From positions 134,352,521 through 134,416,520 of the forward strand of contig NC_064621.1 of assembly GCF_023898315.1 (NCBI RefSeq): a DNA stretch of 64,000 nucleotides. The letters run 5' to 3'. Made by a program: the position numbers and the translations under genes. This document shows positions 57,575-64,000 of the stretch, one piece after another (positions within the stretch are counted from its first letter, which is position 1; every line of letters begins with the position of its first letter). The notes under the pieces are model-generated. The model saw only the letters and a list, made by a program, of their open reading frames with translations, had not been told where the DNA came from and did not search any database. The stretch is from Schistocerca nitens (lineage: Eukaryota; Arthropoda; Insecta; Orthoptera; Acrididae).

Positions 57575-57773
57575 GTTCAAATGGCTCTGAGCACTATGGG
57601 ACTCAACTTCTGAGGTCATTAGTCCCCTAGAACTTAGAACTAGTTAAACCTAACTAACCTAAGGACATCACACACATCCATGCCCGAGGCAGGATTCGAA
57701 CCTGCGACCGTAGCGGTCTCGTGGTTCCAGACTGCCGCGCCTAGAACCGCACGGCCACTTCGGCCGGCCGGAC
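57575..57773 (-). repeat. tRNA-derived SINE, family A
   Basis: Perfect 10-base duplication aatacttaag (57565-57574 and 57774-57783). Confidence 0.94.
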
Positions 57774-57783
57774 AATACTTAAG

Positions 57784-58256
57784 TTGTGGCATAAAAACCC
57801 ATGCTCGAACATACGTTGGAAAAGAAATTGTGGTTCACACATTCTACTGAGGCTGCTATCAACCTGACGTGAAGCCTAAAGGCTTTGAAAAATACTTTAG
57901 AAGTACGAGTGTGTGTTATGTTTGTTAGCTCTGGTATGCGACTGTCAGTTTGCAATTGCATCAAGCAAAGGTTAAGGTCTTGTCTAGGAACTCATAAACT
58001 TTGCATTTAGTTATGAATGAATGAGTCCTAGGTCAATATGTATGTATATTAAGAGACTAATCGCCCACATCTTGTTATATTTGATCAATCATTAGGTCTT
58101 CCTTCGGGGGAAACATTCACTGGCAAAATTGGGAGGCCAGTGGAAATTACTGGACCGGCGCTTCGGAAATAGCTACGAAATGACAAGTGAGGACGAGAGA
58201 AGCTTCGTGATAGAGGATGAAATAATCATTATCATTAGCGTTAGGTTTTCACATGG
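57784..58256. other. Unassigned spacer
   Basis: The last 30 bases (ataatcattatcattagcg...) may be the 3' end of the minus-strand LINE at 59453-60147, cut off by the Harbinger insertion. Otherwise nothing recognised. Confidence 0.4.
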
Positions 58257-58422
58257 TAAAGGTGGATTCACATTTGCCGGAACTTCACCGTGACGTTTTT
58301 GATCGTCGACGGCCAGAGGAATTCCTGGACATTCACACTACACGGCACGTCAACGTCGTAAGAACGTCATGACATTATAGTTGGTTCATAAAATACTCAC
58401 CAGAGGCGTTATTTCTTAGTTT

Positions 58423-58730
58423 ATGCCAGATCTTTACAAAACGCCGAAATTAAGTTTAAAGCAATTCGCAAAGATTGCTGTTGCACATGATGATGAAGAA
58501 CAGAGAGTAAGAAGAGTCTGGGTTAGAAAAATGTTAAAAAATCGAGACTGTGAAGGAGAGTTCCACACTCCATACAAGGAAGTGGAAGAGCAGGAATCAT
58601 CGTTCTACAAATACTTCAGGATGTCTAAACAACAGCATTTTAGCTCGTTAAGCAAGATACAAACGACAGTCACGAGCAGAAATTCAAGTTTCAGGTGTCA
58701 GTATCAACTCGAGAGAAGCAGATGGTTTGC
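58423..58730 (+). pseudogene. Harbinger transposase N-terminal fragment
   Basis: 'RVRRVWVRKMLKNRDCEGEF', then 'YKEVEEQESSFYKYFRMSKQ' resembles the start of Harbinger-type nucleases, where a basic 'RR.WV..w...R' block and 'd...F.nflRms...f..L' come before the DDE nuclease domain. The nuclease domain is absent: the sequence runs into a SINE and then non-coding DNA. This copy could only move with help from a complete relative. Confidence 0.65.
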
Positions 58731-58739
58731 CTACGGTAT

Positions 58740-58935
58740 TCAAAAATGGCTCCAAGCACTGTGGGACTTAACATCTGAGGTCATCAGTCCCCTAGAACTT
58801 AGAACTACTTAAACCTAACTAACCTAAGGACATCACACACATCCATGCTCAAGGCAGGATTCGAACCTGCGGCCGTAGCAGCAGCGCGGTTCCGGAACTG
58901 AAGCGCCTAGAACCGCTCCGCCACAGAGGCCGGCA
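58740..58935 (-). repeat. tRNA-derived SINE, family A
   Basis: Perfect 10-base duplication cctacggtat (58730-58739 and 58936-58945), inside the Harbinger derivative. B box intact. Confidence 0.93.
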
Positions 58936-59452
58936 CCTACGGTATGTCTAGGGGGACCGTTTCAGTGTACTTGAATTACGTTTACATAAATTTCTCCTTG
59001 CTGCTGTTCGTCGTTAATTTATTACGGATCTTATTTTAAACATCTGCATACCGCGTCAGCTTTACTCCCGGTTTTTCTTTTCGCTATTCCACTGGAAAAA
59101 TCGTGAGTGAAGCACGCTGAACAAGACATGTAACGGTTATTTTGCAATGTATTCCTTCAGTGTATAAAATAAAATAATTTAACTTAGTATTGTCTCCCAG
59201 CACATATCAACACCTTATCGCAGTAGCAGTCAGTGGGAAATACTTTCGTATTACTTTGTAACAGTTTCTCGCCAAGTAGGTTGCGATATGGCCCGCCGAA
59301 ACATCCTTCCCAAGAAACCTTGATGTGACGCTGCCGTGTCGATGACGTTGCGTTGACGACATATGTGAATGCCACTATTTGAGCTACACAGAAGAATCTT
59401 TTGACGCGACGGACGTTACGGTGACGTTCCATCAAATGTGAATCCACTTTAA

Positions 59453-60147
59453 CTCTCCATGCAGCCCTGTCTTCTGCCATACTCTTCAGGCCAGTGGAAT
59501 TTCCACTTCTCTTTATGTCGCCTATCATTTTGCACCTCTTCCTCACCAACAATATTCGGTCAAACTAGTCCTTCTCGAGCGTCTGTTAGCAACTACTCCC
59601 GTCTCAACGAATGTCCCAACTATTGTTCTTTCTTTCTCTTATAACCGGCAAAAGTCTTCGCCTCTTTCTTCTCTCAACAACCCCTTCAAAAACTGTGACG
59701 TTACTCCTTTTTCCGTCCAGCTTTACCCTTAAATTTTCGCTCCCCATCCTAAACTCAAATGCTTCTAGCTTTTTGGCATCTTCTCGTCTTAGTTCCAGAC
59801 TCCGGACAAGACTTTTTCCAAGCGTTTTCCACACAAATTCTCATAGTTGGACACATCATAATCTCCTCTTTCTACTGAATCTCTCTTTGGCTATAGTAAC
59901 ACAAGTTTTCACATCCTGATGCCATCTAAAGTCTTCAGTGATGGTACTTCAGAGATATTTAAATGCATTTACTTGGTTAATAATAACTTGTCCTATCTTA
60001 ATATTTTTCAGTCACCTTCCTGTGTCGATCACCATACCCTTTGCTTTTACTGTATTGATTCTCATCTCATAATCCACAAAAGCATCATTCAGCTCTTTTA
60101 ACATTTTATTTACAGTCCTATCACATTCCACTACTAATACTATTTAT
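59453..60147 (-). mobile_element. RTE-like LINE 3' fragment (minus)
   Basis: Minus-strand readings include 'KAFVDYEMRINTVKAKGMVI', 'VWKTLGKSLVRSLELRREDA', 'KKLEAFEFRMGSE' and 'RKRCKMIGDIKRSGNSTGLK', the C-terminal half of an insect endonuclease-RT. Frames broken. The Harbinger derivative abuts its 3' part, where the coding sequence breaks off at 'AEDRAAWRV'. Confidence 0.8.
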
Positions 60148-60541
60148 CAGCCTAATATCGTGTAGAGTCTCCGCGAGCACGCACAAGTGACGCCACACGA
60201 AGTGACATGGACTTGATCAATGTCTGAAGTAGTGCTAGTGGGAATTGACACCATGAATCCTGCAGGGCTGTCTATAAATCCGTAAGAGTACGAGGGGATG
60301 GAGATCTCTTCTGAACAGCACGTCGCAAGGCATCCTTGATACGCTCAATGTTCGTCTGGGGAGGTTGGTGGCCAGCCGAAGTGTGTTCCTGGAGCCACTC
60401 TGTAGCAATTATGGACATGTTGGGTAACGCATTGTCCTGCTGGAAAGACTCCAAGTCCGGCGGAATGCACAATGGACACGAATGGATGCAGGTGATCATA
60501 CAGGATTGTTACCTACGTGTCACCTCTCAGAGTCGTATCTA

Positions 60542-61963
60542 CACTCCTGGAAATGGAAAAAAGAACACATTGACACCGGTGTGTCAGACCCACCATACTT
60601 GCTCCGGACACTGCGAGAGGGCTGTACAAGCAATGATCACACGCACGGCACAGCGGACACACCAGGAACCGCGGTGTTGGCCGTCGAATGGCGCTAGCTG
60701 CGCAGCATTTGTGCACCGCCGCCGTCAGTGTCAGCCAGTTTGCCGTGGCATACGGAGCTCCATCGCAGTCTTTAACACTGGTAGCATGCCGCGACAGCGT
60801 GGACGTGAACCGTATGTGCAGTTGACGGACTTTGAGCGAGGGCATGTAGTGGGCATGCGGGAGGCCGGGTGGACGTACCGCCGAATTGCTCAACACGTGG
60901 GGCGTGAGGTCTCCACAGTACATCGATGTTGTCGCCAGTGGTCGGCGGAAGGTGCACGTGCCCGTCGACCTGGGACCGGACCGCAGCGACGCACGGATGC
61001 ACGCCAAGACCGTAGGATCCTACGCAGTGCCGTAGGGGACCGCACCGCCACTTCCCAGCAAATTAGGGACACTGTTGCTCCTGGGCTATCGGCGAGGACC
61101 ATTCGCAACCGTCTCCATGAAGCTGGGCTACGGTCCCGCACACCGTTAGGCCGTCTTCCGCTCACGCCCCAACATCGTGCAGCCCGCCTCCAGTGGTGTC
61201 GCGACAGGCGTGAATGGAGGGACGAATGGAGACGTGTCGTCTTCAGCGATGAGAGTCGCTTCTGCCTTGGTGCCAATGATGGTCGTATGCATGTTTGGCG
61301 CCGTGCAGGTGAGCGCCACAATCAGCACTGCATACGACCGAGGCACACAGGGCCAACACCCGGCATCATGGTGTGGGGAGCGATCTCCTACACTGGCCGT
61401 ACACCACTGGTGATCGTCGAGGGGACACTTAATAGTGCACGGTACATCCAAACCGTCATCGAACCCATCGTTCTACCATTCCTAGACCGGCAAGGGAACT
61501 TGCTGTTCCAACAGGACAATGCACGTCCGCATGTATCCCGTGCCACCCAACGTGCTCTAGAAGGTGTAAGTCAACTACCCTGGCCAGCAAGATCTCCGGA
61601 TCTGTCCCCCATTGAGCATGTTTGGGACTGGATGAAGCGTCGTCTCACGCGGTCTGCACGTCCAGCACGAACGCTGGTCCAACTGAGGCGCCAGGTGGAA
61701 ATGGCATGGCAAGCCGTTCCACAGGACTACATCCAGCATCTCTACGATCGTCTCCATGGGAGAATAGCAGCCTGCATTGCTGCGAAAGGTGGATATACAC
61801 TGTACTAGTGCCGACATTGTGCATGCTCTGTTGCCTGTGTCTATGTGCCTGTGGTTCTGTCAGTGTGATCATGTGATGTATCTGACCCCAGGAATGTGTC
61901 AATAAAGTTTCCCCTTCCTGGGACAATGAATTCACGGTGTTCTTATTTCAATTTCCAGGAGTG
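60542..61963 (+). mobile_element. Intact Tc1-like transposon, copy 2 (1,422 bp)
   Basis: Same ends and length as 32354-33775; TA at 60540-60541 and 61964-61965. About 17 base differences from copy 1. Inserted in an older Tc1 relic of another family. Confidence 0.96.
60786..61808 (+). CDS. Tc1-like transposase, intact, DD32E spacing (copy 2)
   Basis: 340 residues, uninterrupted. By eye about six amino acids differ from copy 1, for example 'MPRQRGREPY' against 'MPRQCGREPY', 'RGHVVGM' against 'RGRIVGM' and 'RMHVW' against 'RMRVW'. None is at the catalytic Asp155, Asp244 or Glu277, and the 32-residue spacing is the same. The frame is open upstream through the left inverted repeat into the host relic (to 60336), which would give an artificial 490-residue fusion. 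The ATG at 60786 is the shared start. Confidence 0.95.
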   Translation: MPRQRGREPYVQLTDFERGHVVGMREAGWTYRRIAQHVGREVSTVHRCCRQWSAEGARARRPGTGPQRRTDARQDRRILRSAVGDRTATSQQIRDTVAPGLSARTIRNRLHEAGLRSRTPLGRLPLTPQHRAARLQWCRDRREWRDEWRRVVFSDESRFCLGANDGRMHVWRRAGERHNQHCIRPRHTGPTPGIMVWGAISYTGRTPLVIVEGTLNSARYIQTVIEPIVLPFLDRQGNLLFQQDNARPHVSRATQRALEGVSQLPWPARSPDLSPIEHVWDWMKRRLTRSARPARTLVQLRRQVEMAWQAVPQDYIQHLYDRLHGRIAACIAAKGGYTLY

Positions 61964-62686
61964 TAGACGTCTCAGGGGTCCCATATCACACCAACTGCAC
62001 ACGCCCCACACCATTACACATACTCCACCAGCTTCAATAGCACCCTGCTGACATGCATGGTCCATGGATTCGTGAGGTTGTTTGCAGACCCGTAAGTGTC
62101 CATCCGCTCGATACAATTTGAAACGAGACTCGTACGACCAGGCAACATGTTTCCAGTCATCAACTGTCCAATGTCGGTGTTGACGAGCCCAGGCGAGGCG
62201 TAAAGCTTTGTGTCGTGTAGTCATAAAGGGTACACGAGTGGGCGTACAGGTCCGAAAGCCCATATCGACGATGTTTCGTTGAATGGTTCACACGCTGACA
62301 CTTGTTGACGGTCAAGCATTGAAATCTGCAACAATTTGTCGGAGATTTGATGCTGTACCGAATTCCTGATGTTTACGGTACACTCGTGAAATTGTCGTAA
62401 GGGAAAATCGCCACTTCATCGCTACCTCAGAGACGCTGTGTCCCATCGCTAGTGCGCCGGTTGTAACACCACGTATAAACTCACTTAAATCTTGATAACT
62501 TGCCATTGTAGCAGCAGTAACCGATCTGAGAACTGCGGCAGACACTTGTCTCCTTATTTTGCCAAACGCAGCCCCGTATTCTGCCTGTTTACGTATCTCT
62601 GTATTATGATACGCATGCCTACACCAGTTTCTCTGGCGTTTCAGCGTATCAGTATTATACGCACGAGCTTGACGGATGATGGTGGT

Positions 62687-62706
62687 GGGGGGGGGGGGGG
62701 GGGGGG
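62687..62706. repeat. Poly-G run
   Basis: About 20 G in a row in a 160-base unassigned spacer. Confidence 0.9.
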
Positions 62707-62814
62707 AGGTGGGTCTGAAAATACATTTATTTTCGACAACAGCAGTACCAGTTGCGCTCGAAGTTTAAACAATATATCTGCTACATTTTCTTTTTAAACT
62801 CCGCCTAATGCAAA

Positions 62815-62960
62815 ACACAATGTGTTTCTTTTTTATTTACCCAGACATCTTTCGACACCTATGTGTCACCTTCTGTAGGTTTTGATTAATTTCTGTAAAA
62901 TGTAATGGACAGTTCCTGCTCATCTTTTCTATTTTAGCCCTAAAAATACCCATGAACTTT
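62815..62960 (-). repeat. Penelope-type terminal repeat candidate
   Basis: On the minus strand, cctacagaaggtgacacata then ggtgtcgaaagatgtc: a perfect gacac-gtgtc hairpin between a CUGA-like block (worn) and GAAA. This resembles a hammerhead core in Penelope-like ends. No coding part next to it; 62961-63179 holds nothing recognised. Confidence 0.4.
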
Positions 62961-63192
62961 GTGTGATTTAATTCGCAAACACTGAAAAAACGTCAACAGG
63001 AGCTTCCATGATTCACTTGACAAGGTAATTATAACGACAGTTATGGGCCGCCTGCATGAGAGGTGCTAATTCGGAACAGGTGAGTCAAGTAGGTGTTTGT
63101 GACGGAGTAGTGGACCACGCCAAGGTCGCCCAACATGTTTCATGACCGACTGTGAGGAGTCCCACAGTGACCACGGATACTCTACTGTTTCT

Positions 63193-63443
63193 CGACCGAG
63201 CGAGGTGGCGCAGTGGTTAGCACACTGGACTCGCATTCGGGAGGACGACGGTTCAATCCCGTCTCCAGCCATCCTGATTTAGGTTTTCCGTGATTTCCCT
63301 AAATCGTTTCAGGCAAATGCCGGGATGGTTCCTTTGAAAGGGCACGGCCGATTTCCTTCCCAATCCTTCCCTAAACCGAGCTTGCGCTCCGTCTCTAATG
63401 ACCTCGTTGTCGATGGGACGTTAAACACTAACCACCACCACCA
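63193..63443 (+). repeat. tRNA-derived SINE, family E
   Basis: The head carries gtggcgcagtggttagcac (A box) and ggttcaatcccg (B box). The body 'ggttttccgtgatttcccta' differs from families A-D. The tail is (ACC)n (caccaccaccac). Perfect 13-base duplication ctctactgtttct (63180-63192 and 63444-63456). I recognise it as a widespread orthopteran SINE. Confidence 0.93.
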
Positions 63444-63456
63444 CTCTACTGTTTCT

Positions 63457-63819
63457 AGGAATGTCTCCGGCAATTCAACACTAACTCTTACTACCATCTT
63501 CAAGTATTTAAAAGGACTCAATGATTTGTGATAATGTAGATCTGACACGTCGGGATGCTACAGTCGATTTTCTTACTCGATTCAGCGTCGATGTGTAAGA
63601 AAATAAACTATCAGCCAAGTCGGGACTGGGTTATAATACACAATCTATGGAGCCAAGCGCCAGACTACAGCGTGCAGGCATTCCTAACCTCGGAGGGAAA
63701 CTTCGGCGAACATGTCAGTCTCATTATCGCTGTGAACTGGTCACTTCAGTTGTAAATTTTAATGTGGATATGTAAATGTTTTTGAAATTTGTAACTCTTC
63801 AGACTGAAAGCAAGGGGAA
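63457..63819. other. Unassigned, perhaps LINE 5' leader
   Basis: May belong to the LINE that follows; its left limit cannot be set from this window. Confidence 0.35.
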
Positions 63820-64000
63820 GCTACAGCCGTAATTTTTCCCGAGGACATGCAGCTTTACTGTATGATTAAATGATGATGGCGTCCTCTTGGGTAAAATATT
63901 CCGGAGGTAAAATAGTCCCCCATTCGGATCTCCGGGCGGGGACTACTCAAGAGGACGTCGTTGTCAGGAGAAAGAAAACTGGCGTTCTACGGATCGGAGC
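63820..64000 (+). mobile_element. 5' end of an RTE-like LINE, running off the window
   Basis: I recognise this leader (ggcgtcctcttgggtaaaat ... ggacgtcgttgtcaggag) from grasshopper LINEs. The last codons 'KTGVLRIGA' lead into the first endonuclease motif of the same kind of element as those at 18268-18690 and 43706-44760. No catalytic motif lies inside the window. Confidence 0.6.

Larger units (their letters stand above)
58260..59449 (+). mobile_element. PIF/Harbinger-like DNA transposon derivative
   Basis: Inverted ends aggtggattcacatttg and, reversed from the right, aagtggattcacatttg; the match extends with changes to about 40 bases. TAA on both sides (58257-58259 and 59450-59452), the 3-bp duplication of PIF/Harbinger. 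The coding part is truncated and a SINE (58740-58935) is inserted. Confidence 0.75.
60148..62646 (-). mobile_element. Tc1-like transposon relic (minus), hosting an intact Tc1
   Basis: Left part 60148-60539 carries C-terminal transposase DNA ('FQQDNALPNMSIIATEWLQE', Glu block decayed to IERIKD). Right part 61966-62646 carries the N-terminal part ('ATMASYQDLSEFIRGVTTGA') and the first catalytic block as 'VAWSYESRFKLYRADGHLRV', where the Asp is now Tyr. It ends ctctggcgtttcagcg before TA (62647-62648). The same family as 17138-17995 and 28558-29021. An intact Tc1 was inserted at a TA at 60540. Confidence 0.88.

Noticed and set aside
60336..60785. 490-residue fusion protein ahead of transposase copy 2
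   Set aside because: Chance in-frame opening through the host Tc1 relic and the inverted repeat; not a gene fusion.

Overview
The window looks like a gene-poor, transposon-saturated stretch of a large insect genome. The dominant tRNA-headed SINE (17 copies here), the Tc1/mariner families and the RTE-type LINEs strongly recall grasshopper DNA, genus Schistocerca. That assignment rests on recognising repeat families from memory, not on a search. I found no convincing host protein-coding gene, rRNA or functional tRNA, and no CRISPR. Nearly every reading frame I can name belongs to a transposase or a reverse transcriptase.

Layout, left to right. 0.8-2.9 kb: a degraded mariner split by a probable solo LTR. 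3.0-5.6 kb: a Tc1 relic carrying two SINEs and a 1.2-kb MITE. 6.3-10.0 kb: an almost complete RTE-type LINE (endonuclease plus RT) with a target-site duplication. 12.1-13.8 kb: a DUF4817-type transposon relic with a SINE inside. 14.5 kb: a 458-bp SINE-like element. 17.1-19.96 kb: a Tc1 relic, a LINE 3' end and a palindromic fold-back Tc1. 19.97-21.4 kb: a LINE. 21.7-22.8 kb: an internally deleted mariner. 25-29 kb: Tc1 relic, LINE and Tc1 fragment. 30.4-31.8 kb: a Penelope-like relic with inverted terminal repeats that carry hammerhead-like cores. 32.35-33.78 kb: a full-length, intact Tc1-like element. 33.9-35.9 kb: a SINE-like element split by a LINE and a SINE. 37-40.6 kb: LINE and Tc1 pieces. 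42.3-44.9 kb: SINEs, a Tc1 relic and a LINE. 47.8-53 kb: Tc1 relics cut by LINE fragments. 53.6-56.2 kb: a LINE relic with a nearly intact Tc1 inside. 58.3-59.4 kb: a PIF/Harbinger derivative. 60.1-62.6 kb: a Tc1 relic holding the second copy of the intact Tc1. 63.2 kb: another SINE. The right edge holds the 5' end of an RTE-type LINE.

The elements depend on one another. Intact Tc1 copies supply transposase and relics receive insertions. SINEs supply only pol III promoters and must borrow LINE machinery. Target-site duplications let the order of many insertions be read directly. The freshest material is the pair of 1,422-bp Tc1-like elements, about 1% different. Their catalytic triad has an unusual spacing, with 32 residues between the second aspartate and the glutamate. 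The long unassigned stretches (about 10-11.2, 15, 24-25, 41.1-42.2, 45.5-47.7, 56.5-57.5 kb) are AT-rich with no recognisable coding signal. Three short CpG-rich islands (about 0.18-0.62, 23.1-23.5 and 36.5-36.9 kb) are the best candidates for host-derived sequence.
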